The position numbers and the translations under genes are program-made. 64,000 bases of DNA from JBEEJL01 sp043744215 (lineage in GTDB: Bacteria > Pseudomonadota > Gammaproteobacteria > Burkholderiales > JBEEJL01), in contig JAYTVC010000027.1 in the NCBI GenBank assembly GCA_043744215.1, positions 1-64,000 of the forward strand, written 5' to 3'. Below the pieces are notes generated by a model that was not told the DNA's origin, did no database searches, and worked only from the letters and a program-made list of their open reading frames with translations. Numbering within the stretch: the stretch's first letter is position 1; every line of letters begins with the position of its first letter. Below, one piece after another: positions 53,850 through 61,440 of the stretch.

Positions 53850-55009
53850 TGATTTACGACACGCAAATAAATGACGAACTCGACGCGCTGCGTGACAGCG
53901 TGCGCAAATTTGTCGATGCCGAACTTGCGCCGCGCGCGGAGCAAATCGACAAGACCAATAATTTTCCCGCCGATATGTGGCGCAAATTGGGCGATCTGGG
54001 TTTGCTCGGCATGACGGTGAGCGAAGAATTTGGCGGCACGGGTTTAGGTTATCTCGCACACACCGTCGCGGTGGAAGAAATTTCGCGCGGCTCGGCTTCA
54101 GTCGGTTTGAGTTACGGCGCGCATTCGAATTTGTGCGTCAATAATTTGTATTTGAACGGCAACGAATATCAACGCAAAAAATATTTGCCCAAACTGTGCA
54201 GCGGCGAGCATGTGGGCGCGCTGGCGATGAGCGAACCCGGCGCAGGCTCCGACGTGGTCGGCTCGATGAGTTGCCGCGCGGAGAAAAAAGGCGATCGCTA
54301 CATCGCCAACGGCAACAAGATGTGGATCACCAATGGGCCCGACGCGGACACACTCATCGTCTATATGCGCACCGCCGACAAGGATTCGCCGTCGCGCTCG
54401 ATGACGGCCTTCATTGTCGAGAAAACGATGAAGGGATTTTCCACCGCGCAAAAGCTCGATAAGCTCGGCATGCGCGGCTCTAACACTTGCGAGCTGGTGT
54501 TTGAAGATTGCGAAATTCCCGAAGAAAATATTTTGGGAAATCCCAATGCCGGCACAAAAATATTGATGCGCGGACTCGACACCGAGAGGGTGATTTTATC
54601 CGGCGGGCCGATCGGCATCATGCAAGCCGCGCTCGACATCGCCCTGCCCTATATGCACGAGCGCAAACAATTCGGCCAGGCCATCGGTTTATTTGAATTG
54701 ATGCAAGGCAAACTCGCCGACATGTATGTGCGCCTGCAATCGTCGCGCGCATTCGCTTACCGCGTCGCGCAAGCCTGCGATGTCGGCCGCTCGCAGCGCA
54801 AAGATGCCGCTGCGTGTTTGCTTTATTGTTCCGAATCGGCAGTGCAAGTCGCGCTTGAAGCGATTCAGAGTTTGGGCGGCAATGGTTATATTAATGATTA
54901 CGCCACGGGAAGATTACTGCGCGACGCGAAGTTATATGACATCGGTGCAGGGACAAATGAGATCCGCCGCATGTTGATCGGCCGCGAGTTATTTGAGCAA
55001 AGCATTTGA
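53849..55009 (+). CDS. liuA: Isovaleryl-CoA dehydrogenase
   Basis: A 386-residue FAD acyl-CoA dehydrogenase, first step of the isovaleryl-CoA branch of leucine degradation (to 3-methylcrotonyl-CoA). The catalytic Glu is placed internally as in isovaleryl-CoA dehydrogenases: Glu246 in GLDTERVILSGGP, rather than near the C-terminus. AMSEPGAGSDV and WITNGPDADTLIVY are family segments. The ATG follows directly on the A+T-rich element and lacks a Shine-Dalgarno. Electron acceptor would be ETF. Confidence 0.93.
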   Translation: MIYDTQINDELDALRDSVRKFVDAELAPRAEQIDKTNNFPADMWRKLGDLGLLGMTVSEEFGGTGLGYLAHTVAVEEISRGSASVGLSYGAHSNLCVNNLYLNGNEYQRKKYLPKLCSGEHVGALAMSEPGAGSDVVGSMSCRAEKKGDRYIANGNKMWITNGPDADTLIVYMRTADKDSPSRSMTAFIVEKTMKGFSTAQKLDKLGMRGSNTCELVFEDCEIPEENILGNPNAGTKILMRGLDTERVILSGGPIGIMQAALDIALPYMHERKQFGQAIGLFELMQGKLADMYVRLQSSRAFAYRVAQACDVGRSQRKDAAACLLYCSESAVQVALEAIQSLGGNGYINDYATGRLLRDAKLYDIGAGTNEIRRMLIGRELFEQSI

Positions 55010-55032
55010 TTTTATTGGGTTTTTTGCATCAC

Positions 55033-55070
55033 TTGCCGCGCATAATTTATGCGCATACACTATGCGCATA
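55033..55070 (+). promoter_or_regulatory. ccdAB promoter with paired palindromic operator
   Basis: Two identical 10-bp perfect palindromes TATGCGCATA at 55048-55057 and 55061-55070, 3 bp apart (13-bp pitch). TTGCCG (55033-55038) and TACACT (55056-55061), 17 bp apart, form a promoter overlapped by both. CcdA binds such sites to repress its operon. Confidence 0.75.
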
Positions 55071-55088
55071 TTCTTTCAGGAGGCTGCC

Positions 55089-55349
55089 ATGAAACTACAC
55101 CAAACCGTCGCCAGTTACGACACGCGCGCGCCGAAAAAATCGGTCAACCTTTCCGTTAACGCCGATTTGCTCGAGCAGGCGAAAGCGTCGAGCATCAATT
55201 TATCGCGCGCGTTGGAAGCGACGCTCGAAGCGCAAATCAAAGCGGAAAAACGCAAACGCTGGCTGGAAGAAAATAAACAGGCGATTGAAGCATACAACAA
55301 ACGCATAGAGGAACACGGCGTGTTCAGCGACGGTATGAGAACATTCTAA
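55089..55349 (+). CDS. ccdA: CcdA antitoxin
   Basis: An 86-residue CcdA-type antitoxin starting at 55089 behind CAGGAGG. N-terminal ribbon-helix-helix (KKSVNLSVNADLLEQAKASSINLSRALEATLE) binds the operator; the charged C-terminal half (KRKRWLEENKQAIEAYNKRIEEHG) wraps CcdB. Its stop overlaps the ccdB ATG by one base. Inserted between liuA and the thiolase in the branched-chain cluster. Confidence 0.93.
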   Translation: MKLHQTVASYDTRAPKKSVNLSVNADLLEQAKASSINLSRALEATLEAQIKAEKRKRWLEENKQAIEAYNKRIEEHGVFSDGMRTF

Positions 55350-55663
55350 TGGCTCAGTTCGACGTCCACGCGAACCTCAATCCGCAAACCAAAAAATTTG
55401 CGCCCTACTTGGTCATGTTGCAAAACGATTATTTCAGCCATCTCAAAACGCGCCTGGTCATCCCGCTCATCTCGTCAAAAATTCAGCCCTTGGCACCTGC
55501 GCTGTTAAATCCCACAATTGAAATACAAGAAAAAATACTCTGGCTGTCGGTACATGAGATGGCCGCGGTTCCACTTGCCGCGATCGGCCCCGTCGTTGCG
55601 TCGGCAGAGAATCATCGATCCAAAATTTTAAGTGCAGTCGATTTTCTAATTAGCGCCGTTTAA
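55349..55663 (+). CDS. ccdB: CcdB toxin (gyrase poison)
   Basis: A 104-residue CcdB-type toxin, which traps DNA gyrase in a cleaved complex. FDVHANLN start, YLVMLQNDYFSHLKTRLVIPL and PLLNP-like middle and the terminal AVDFLISAV match the family; the last residues, critical for gyrase poisoning in known CcdB, are variable (usually with an aromatic residue here absent), so activity is uncertain. Coupled to ccdA. Confidence 0.9.
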   Translation: MAQFDVHANLNPQTKKFAPYLVMLQNDYFSHLKTRLVIPLISSKIQPLAPALLNPTIEIQEKILWLSVHEMAAVPLAAIGPVVASAENHRSKILSAVDFLISAV

Positions 55664-55688
55664 CACTATTTTATCTCGGAGAAACATC

Positions 55689-56867
55689 ATGTCAGACCCC
55701 ATCGTCATCGTCGCAGCAAAACGCACCCCCATCGGCAGCATGAACGGCCAGCTCGTCAATCTCACTTCGCCGCAACTGGCATCGGTTGCCATCAAGGCGG
55801 CTGTTACCGAATCCGGCTTGAAAATTGAAGACATCAGCGAAGCCATCATTGGCTGCGTGTTGCCCGCAGCGCTCGGCCAAGCACCAGCACGGCAAGCCGT
55901 GTTGGGCGCAGGCTTGCTGAAATCCACGCCGACTTCCACGCTCAATAAAGTATGCGGCTCCGGCATGAAAGCCGTGATGCTTGCACATGATCAAATCGTC
56001 GCAGGCTCGGCCAACATCATGGTCGCAGGCGGTATGGAATCCATGTCCAACGCGCCGCACATGTTGCCCAAAGCGCGGCAAGGTTATCGCTACGGCCACG
56101 TCAAAGTGCTCGACCATATGGCGTTTGATGGATTGGAAAACGCCGGCGACGGCAAATCAATGGGCATCTTCGCCGACGCTACCGCTGCAAAGTATGGCTT
56201 CACACGCGAAATGCAGGATGCGTTCGCGGCCGAATCGGTCAAGCGCGCGCAAGCGGCTGTAGCCAACGGTTCATTCAAAGCGGAAATCGCCCCAGTCACC
56301 GTCGCAGGCAAAGCGGGCGACACCGTGTTAGCTACCGACGAACCGCCCGGCCTGTGCCGCCCGGAAAAAATTCCGACGCTCAAGCCGGCGTTTGCCAAAG
56401 ACGGCACGGTGACAGCTGCATCGTCGTCATCCATTTCTGACGGCGCGGCAGCGTTGATTTTGATGCGCGAATCTGACGCGAAAGCCAAAAGCATCAAACC
56501 TATCGCGCGCATCATGGGCCACGCCAGCAACGCGCATGAGCCGGAATGGTTCACCACCGCACCCGTCGGCGCCATCGATAAACTGCACAAGAAATTAGGC
56601 TGGACGCCGAAGGATGTCGATTTATACGAAATCAACGAAGCCTTCGCCTGCGTCACCATGGCCGCGATGAAAGACCTCAATTTGCCGCACGAAAAAGTCA
56701 ACGTCAACGGCGGCGCTTGCGCCCTCGGCCACCCAATCGGTGCAAGCGGCGCGCGATTGATAGTTACTTTGCTGCATGCGTTAAAAGCGCGTAACGGCAA
56801 ACGCGGCATCGCGTCGCTTTGTATCGGCGGTGGCGAAGCAACGGCGATTGCGGTGGAGATGGTTTAA
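55689..56867 (+). CDS. Acetyl-CoA C-acetyltransferase (thiolase)
   Basis: A 392-residue thiolase with nucleophile Cys89 (NKVCGSGMKAV), His in ALGHPIGASGAR and Cys378 in CIGGGEATA. The sequence pattern resembles acetoacetyl-CoA thiolases that remove the terminal acetyl unit of leucine/isoleucine degradation. GGAG precedes the ATG. It stands 680 bp downstream of liuA, separated by ccdAB, so it may have been in the same operon before the toxin module arrived. Confidence 0.92.
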   Translation: MSDPIVIVAAKRTPIGSMNGQLVNLTSPQLASVAIKAAVTESGLKIEDISEAIIGCVLPAALGQAPARQAVLGAGLLKSTPTSTLNKVCGSGMKAVMLAHDQIVAGSANIMVAGGMESMSNAPHMLPKARQGYRYGHVKVLDHMAFDGLENAGDGKSMGIFADATAAKYGFTREMQDAFAAESVKRAQAAVANGSFKAEIAPVTVAGKAGDTVLATDEPPGLCRPEKIPTLKPAFAKDGTVTAASSSSISDGAAALILMRESDAKAKSIKPIARIMGHASNAHEPEWFTTAPVGAIDKLHKKLGWTPKDVDLYEINEAFACVTMAAMKDLNLPHEKVNVNGGACALGHPIGASGARLIVTLLHALKARNGKRGIASLCIGGGEATAIAVEMV

Positions 56868-56872
56868 CCAGC

Positions 56873-56937
56873 TTCATCCTGAGCAAAACGAAGGATCTCT
56901 ATGCACTAGATTCTTCGGCTATCGCCTCAGAATGACA
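56873..56937. repeat. ERIC-like inverted repeat (degenerate)
   Basis: Left TTCATCCTGAGCAAAACGAAG and right CTTCGGCTATCGCCTCAGAATG pair imperfectly. Same family as 6165-6248, 42978-43052 and 60536-60610. Situated 5 bp after the thiolase stop; followed by a GGTGGGCAGAGCG / GTGCCCACC pair at 56946-56973. Confidence 0.75.
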
Positions 56938-57147
56938 ACGATGCAGGGTGGGCAGAGCGCAGCGTGCCCACCACTGTTTAATATGATGACCAACAAAACT
57001 TGGAGATGCAGGATAAGCAAGCAGATCGAGCGTTGACTAGGCGCAGCGAAATTTTTACGCGCAACATACACATTAGTATGTGAGCATTAAAAATGAGCAG
57101 CAACAACGCCAACGCGCGATATGCGCTGCTTAGCCGGTAACGCAGGG

Positions 57148-58284
57148 ATGGATTTTTACACCGAAGAACAACTCATGATCCGCGACATGGCCCGCGACTT
57201 CGCACAAAACGAACTCGCGCCCCATGCGGGCAAGTGGGACAAGGAAGCAAAACTGCCCGACGCCGTAGTCAGCAAAATGGGCGAACTCGGTTTGCTCGGC
57301 ATGATGGTGCCCGATACTTTCGGCGGGTCGTACACGGACTACATCAGCTACGCGCTGGCGGAAGAAGAAATCGCTGCCGGATGCGCATCGTGTTCTACAT
57401 TAATGAGCGTGCATAATTCCGTCGGCTGTGGGCCGATTTTGAAATTCGGCACTGAGGCGCAAAAAAAATACTGGTTGCCCGATTTAGCCAGTGGAAAAAA
57501 AATCGGTGCGTTTTGTTTGACGGAACCGCAGGCTGGATCGGAAGCGAATAATTTGAAGACCCGCGCCGTACTCAAAGACGGCCAATGGATACTCAACGGC
57601 AACAAACAATTTGTTACTAACGGGCAACGCGCGGCAATGGCGATTGTCTTCGCCGTCACCGACCCCGAGGCGGGCAAAAAAGGCATCAGCGCCTTCATCG
57701 TGCCGTCGAATTCGCCAGGCTACAAGGTCAACAAACTGGAACACAAGCTCGGCATCCGCGCCTCTGATACCTGCGCAATTAATTTTGAAGATTGCGCGAT
57801 ACCTGAAGAAAACCTGCTCGGTGCGCGCGGCGAAGGTTTGAAAATAGCGCTGTCGAATCTCGAAGGCGGCCGCATCGGCATCGCCGCGCAGGCACTCGGT
57901 ATCGCCCGCGCAGCCTACGAAGCCGCGCTTAAGTATTCTCACGAACGCACCCAATTCGGCAAAACCATCAGCGAGCATCAAAGCATCGCCAACATGCTCG
58001 CCGACATGCACACCCGCATCAACGCCGCGCGCTTTTTAATTTTGCACGCCGCGCGTATGCGCACCGAAGGCCTACCGTGCTTATCCGAAGCCTCGCAAGC
58101 CAAACTCTACGCCAGCGAACTCGCCGAATGGGTATGCAGCAAAGCGATACAAATTCACGGCGGTTACGGCTACCTCGAAGATTATCCTGTCGAGCGCCAT
58201 TACCGCGATGCGCGCATTACGCAGATTTACGAGGGCACCAGCGAAGTGCAGCGGATGGTGATTGCAAGGAATTTATACGTGTAG
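57148..58284 (+). CDS. Acyl-CoA dehydrogenase (short/branched chain)
   Basis: A 378-residue FAD acyl-CoA dehydrogenase. The catalytic Glu is Glu362 in YEGTSEVQRM, the C-terminal position used by short/medium-chain enzymes, unlike liuA. Started at 57148 (MDFYTEEQLMIRD), the family start; an in-frame ATG at 57121 would add 9 residues; neither has a good ribosome site. Likely isobutyryl-, 2-methylbutyryl- or butyryl-CoA specific. Its stop codon TAG (58282-58284) is inside a REP. Confidence 0.9.
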   Translation: MDFYTEEQLMIRDMARDFAQNELAPHAGKWDKEAKLPDAVVSKMGELGLLGMMVPDTFGGSYTDYISYALAEEEIAAGCASCSTLMSVHNSVGCGPILKFGTEAQKKYWLPDLASGKKIGAFCLTEPQAGSEANNLKTRAVLKDGQWILNGNKQFVTNGQRAAMAIVFAVTDPEAGKKGISAFIVPSNSPGYKVNKLEHKLGIRASDTCAINFEDCAIPEENLLGARGEGLKIALSNLEGGRIGIAAQALGIARAAYEAALKYSHERTQFGKTISEHQSIANMLADMHTRINAARFLILHAARMRTEGLPCLSEASQAKLYASELAEWVCSKAIQIHGGYGYLEDYPVERHYRDARITQIYEGTSEVQRMVIARNLYV

Positions 58285-58312
58285 GTCAGGTTGCCGATAG
58301 GCTACCTGACAG
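58281..58312. repeat. REP upstream of the RAYT gene
   Basis: GTAGGTCAGGTTGCC, short loop, GGCTACCTGACAG. It overlaps the acyl-CoA dehydrogenase stop and ends 4 bp before the RAYT ATG. Same family as 30080-30110. Confidence 0.9.
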
Positions 58313-58316
58313 AAAA

Positions 58317-58820
58317 ATGACAGATATCCGCCGATACGATACAAATGGTGCGCCGATATTTATCACTGCCGTTTGCCATGAAAGATTGCCTCTACTCAAG
58401 GCAACAAACCGAAAACATTTACTGCTGAATGTTATGAGGGAAGTGAAAGGCGAAACAAGTTTTCAAATGCTTGGCTATGTCATCCTTGATGATCATTTTC
58501 ACTGGCTAATCAAACCCAAGGGCGCAGATATTTCAAAAATCATGCAGTCGGTTAAACTACGTTTTACCAGACGCTTGGGAGCAGAAAAACCAAAACACAG
58601 TTGGCAAAAACGTTTTTGGGATCATGTCATACGTGACGAAAATGATTTTCAACGACACTTGGATTATATTCACTACAATCCGGTAAAGCATGGCTTTGCA
58701 GCAGCTCCGGCAGATTACGAATTTTCTTCATTTGGATTTTATCTTGCCAATGATAAATACGTGATCAATTGGGGAAGAGACAGCGAACCCTCTCAAATCG
58801 GAAGTTTGGCGTTGGAATAA
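58317..58820 (+). CDS. REP-associated tyrosine transposase (RAYT)
   Basis: A 167-residue Y1/HUH-family protein of the RAYT group, related to IS200/IS605 transposases. HUH motif is DDHFHWL (His60, His62) and the catalytic tyrosine is Tyr117 in LDYIHYNPVKHG. Flanked on both sides by REPs of one family (58281, 58828, 58884), the hallmark of RAYT loci, where the protein cleaves single-stranded REP hairpins. Inserted between the acyl-CoA dehydrogenase and liuB. A longer in-frame reading overlaps the upstream gene and is rejected. Confidence 0.92.
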   Translation: MTDIRRYDTNGAPIFITAVCHERLPLLKATNRKHLLLNVMREVKGETSFQMLGYVILDDHFHWLIKPKGADISKIMQSVKLRFTRRLGAEKPKHSWQKRFWDHVIRDENDFQRHLDYIHYNPVKHGFAAAPADYEFSSFGFYLANDKYVINWGRDSEPSQIGSLALE

Positions 58821-58827
58821 TCAAACC

Positions 58828-58870
58828 GTAGGTCAGGTTGCGGCGCGTCTTTTGCGACGCTACCTGACAG
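58828..58870. repeat. REP downstream of RAYT (direct)
   Basis: GTAGGTCAGGTTGCGGCGCGTC, split by TTTTGCGACGC, ending TACCTGACAG; hairpin arms GGCGCGTC/GCGACGC plus AGGT/ACCT. Same orientation as the upstream REP. Confidence 0.85.
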
Positions 58871-58883
58871 AATGTTTAATTAA

Positions 58884-58914
58884 TGTCAGATAGCCTAGCG
58901 GCAACCTGACCTAC
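58884..58914. repeat. REP downstream of RAYT (inverted)
   Basis: TGTCAGATAGCC then CTAGCGGCAACCTGACCTAC: inverse orientation relative to 58828-58870, making a BIME-like inverted pair 12 bp before liuB. Confidence 0.85.
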
Positions 58915-58925
58915 ATGAAAATAGT

Positions 58926-60533
58926 ATGCCCACCTTCACGACAAAAACAGACAACACCGCTCCTGCTTTTCAATCCAACGCAGCCCACATGCGCGCCTTG
59001 GCGGACGATCTACGCACAAACACAGCAAAAATCTCCCTCGGCGGCGGCGAGGAAGCGCGTAAAAAACACACCGCGCGCGATAAATTGCTGCCGCGCGACC
59101 GCATCACTGCCCTGCTCGATCCGGGTTCTCCGTTTTTGGAGTTGTCGCAACTCGCCGCTTTCGGCATGTATAACAACGACTCGCCAGCAGCGGGGATTAT
59201 TACCGGCATCGGCCGCGTGCAGGGGCAGGAAGTGGTGATCGTCGCCAATGACGCGACGGTGAAAGGCGGCACTTATTATCCGCTGACAGTAAAAAAACAT
59301 TTACGCGCGCAGGAAATCGCGCTGCAAAATAATTTACCCTGCATTTATCTGGTCGATTCCGGTGGTGCATTTTTACCGTTGCAGGACGAAGTGTTTCCCG
59401 ACCGCGATCACTTTGGGCGGATTTTTTATAATCAGGCGCAAATGTCGGCCAAGGGCATTCCGCAAATCGCGGCGGTGATGGGTTCGTGTACGGCGGGTGG
59501 CGCGTATGTGCCGGCGATGTGTGATGAATCGATCATCGTCAAAAACCAAGGCACCATATTTTTGGGCGGCCCACCTTTGGTGAAAGCCGCGACGGGTGAA
59601 GTGGTGAGCGCGGAAGAACTCGGCGGCGGCGACGTGCATTCGCGCACATCCGGTGTGACTGACCATCTGGCGCAGGACGATGCGCATGCGTTGTCGATTG
59701 CACGCGAAATCGTGTCGCATTTGAACCGCAAAAAAACCATTCCTGTCGCCACGCAAGAAGTAATCGAGCCTAAATACCCGATCGAAGAAATTTACGGCAT
59801 CGTGCCCAAAGATTTCCGTCAGCCTTATGATGTGCGCGAGATTATTGCGCGTATTGTCGATGATTCGCAACTACATGAATTTAAACAACTTTATGGCACA
59901 ACCTTGGTATGTGGATTTGCGCATATTCACGGCTATCCCGTTGGCATCGTCGCCAACAACGGCATTTTGTTTTCCGAATCCGCACTGAAAGGCGCGCACT
60001 TTATTGAGCTGTGCAATCAGCGCGGCATACCATTGGTATTTTTGCAAAACATCACTGGCTTCATGATCGGCAAAAAATATGAAGCCGGCGGCATCGCCAA
60101 AGATGGCGCGAAAATGGTGACCGCCGTATCGTGTTCGACCGTGCCGAAATTCACTGTCATCATCGGCGGCTCATTTGGCGCGGGTAATTATGGCATGTGC
60201 GGCCGCGCGTTTAACCCGCGTTTTATCTGGACCTGGCCGAATGCGCGCATCAGCGTGATGGGCGGCGAACAGGCGGCAAGTGTTTTGGCAACAGTGAAGC
60301 GCGACGGCATTGAGGCCAAAGGTGGCCAGTGGAGCAAAGACGAAGAAGAACAATTCAAAGCACCGATCCGCGACCAATACGAAACGCAAGGCAATCCCTA
60401 CTACGCGACGGCAAGATTATGGGACGACGGTGTTATCGACCCGGCGCAAACACGTATGGTGTTAGGCTTGGCGCTATCCGCAGCCATGAACGCGCCAATT
60501 GAAAAAACCGCATATGGAATATTCAGGATGTAA
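58926..60533 (+). CDS. liuB: Methylcrotonyl-CoA carboxylase beta subunit (carboxyltransferase)
   Basis: A 535-residue biotin-dependent carboxyltransferase subunit with the two crotonase-like halves (about 30-280 and 285-530). Features: GSPFLELSQLAAFGMY, MGSCTAGGAYVPAMCDE, GGPPLVKAATGEVVSAEELGGG, GSFGAGNYGMCGRAF (oxyanion holes). Transfers carboxyl from biotin to 3-methylcrotonyl-CoA. Works with the alpha subunit at 61441. Preceded by REPs, with no clear Shine-Dalgarno. Confidence 0.94.
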   Translation: MPTFTTKTDNTAPAFQSNAAHMRALADDLRTNTAKISLGGGEEARKKHTARDKLLPRDRITALLDPGSPFLELSQLAAFGMYNNDSPAAGIITGIGRVQGQEVVIVANDATVKGGTYYPLTVKKHLRAQEIALQNNLPCIYLVDSGGAFLPLQDEVFPDRDHFGRIFYNQAQMSAKGIPQIAAVMGSCTAGGAYVPAMCDESIIVKNQGTIFLGGPPLVKAATGEVVSAEELGGGDVHSRTSGVTDHLAQDDAHALSIAREIVSHLNRKKTIPVATQEVIEPKYPIEEIYGIVPKDFRQPYDVREIIARIVDDSQLHEFKQLYGTTLVCGFAHIHGYPVGIVANNGILFSESALKGAHFIELCNQRGIPLVFLQNITGFMIGKKYEAGGIAKDGAKMVTAVSCSTVPKFTVIIGGSFGAGNYGMCGRAFNPRFIWTWPNARISVMGGEQAASVLATVKRDGIEAKGGQWSKDEEEQFKAPIRDQYETQGNPYYATARLWDDGVIDPAQTRMVLGLALSAAMNAPIEKTAYGIFRM

Positions 60534-60535
60534 TG

Positions 60536-60610
60536 TGTCATCCTGAACACAGTGAAGGATCTGATTTTGACTCTTAAAGCAGATTCCTCGTAGAAGCTCT
60601 CGGAATGACA
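60536..60610. repeat. ERIC-like inverted repeat (degenerate)
   Basis: Left TGTCATCCTGAACACAGTGA and right TCTCGGAATGACA with AGGATCTG / CAGATTCC inner pairing. In the liuB-liuC gap; same family as three other copies. Confidence 0.75.
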
Positions 60611-60648
60611 AATACTTTTAGCCTCCTTACCAAGCGCGAACAAAAACC

Positions 60649-61434
60649 ATGGCTGATTTAATTATTGAAATTGGGAATAACGGCGTCGCCGTCCTGGCGT
60701 TGAACAAACCTGACTTGCACAACGCCTTCGATGACAAGCTCATCAGCAGCCTGACCAAGGCACTACAAAAATGTGAAAAAGATAAAAAAGTCCGCGTCGT
60801 TGTGTTGTGCGCCGAGGGAAAATCCTTTTCTGCCGGCGCAGATTTGAACTGGATGAAGCGCGTCGCCGAATATGACGAGCAGGAAAATTATTATGACGCG
60901 ATGAAACTCGGCGAATTATTACGCACGCTGAATTTCCTGAAAAAACCGACCATCGCGCGCGTGCACGGCGCGGCCTATGGCGGAGGCGTCGGGCTGATTG
61001 CGGCTTGTGATATCGCGATTGGCACTTCCGAAGCCATGTTCGGGCTGACTGAAGTACGGCTTGGCATTATTCCTGCTGTCATTAGTCCTTATGTAGTCGC
61101 GGCAATTGGCGAGCGTAATGCGCGCCGCTATTTTATGACGGGCGAAAGATTTAATGCCGCCGAGGCTTATCGCATTGGTTTATTAAATGACCTCGCACCA
61201 GACGTAGAAACGCTGGATAGAATCATAGCCGACATCATCGAGGCGCTACTGCAAGGCGGGCCGGCGGCGGTGATTGAAGCAAAGGATTTAATTTCTGCCA
61301 TTGCGTGGCGACCAGTGAACGATTCGCTGATTGCCGATACAGCAGAGCGCATTGCTCGCGTGCGTGCCTCTAAAGAGGGCAAAGAAGGCCTCGCGGCTTT
61401 TTTAGCCAAGCGCAAACCCAACTGGATCAAGTAA
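60649..61434 (+). CDS. liuC: Methylglutaconyl-CoA hydratase (enoyl-CoA hydratase family)
   Basis: A 261-residue crotonase hydrating 3-methylglutaconyl-CoA to HMG-CoA. Oxyanion segments FSAGADLNWMKRV and VHGAAYGGGVGLIAACD and the catalytic region LTEVRLGIIPAVISPYV (with Glu) are present; IIPAVISPYVV is characteristic of methylglutaconyl-CoA hydratases. Sits between the two carboxylase subunits, 7 bp before liuD, the usual liu order. Confidence 0.92.
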   Translation: MADLIIEIGNNGVAVLALNKPDLHNAFDDKLISSLTKALQKCEKDKKVRVVVLCAEGKSFSAGADLNWMKRVAEYDEQENYYDAMKLGELLRTLNFLKKPTIARVHGAAYGGGVGLIAACDIAIGTSEAMFGLTEVRLGIIPAVISPYVVAAIGERNARRYFMTGERFNAAEAYRIGLLNDLAPDVETLDRIIADIIEALLQGGPAAVIEAKDLISAIAWRPVNDSLIADTAERIARVRASKEGKEGLAAFLAKRKPNWIK

Positions 61435-61440
61435 CCCGTA

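Noticed and set aside
58077..58316. Upstream in-frame extension of the RAYT gene
   Set aside because: It overlaps the acyl-CoA dehydrogenase in another frame and crosses the REP; the family start is at 58317.
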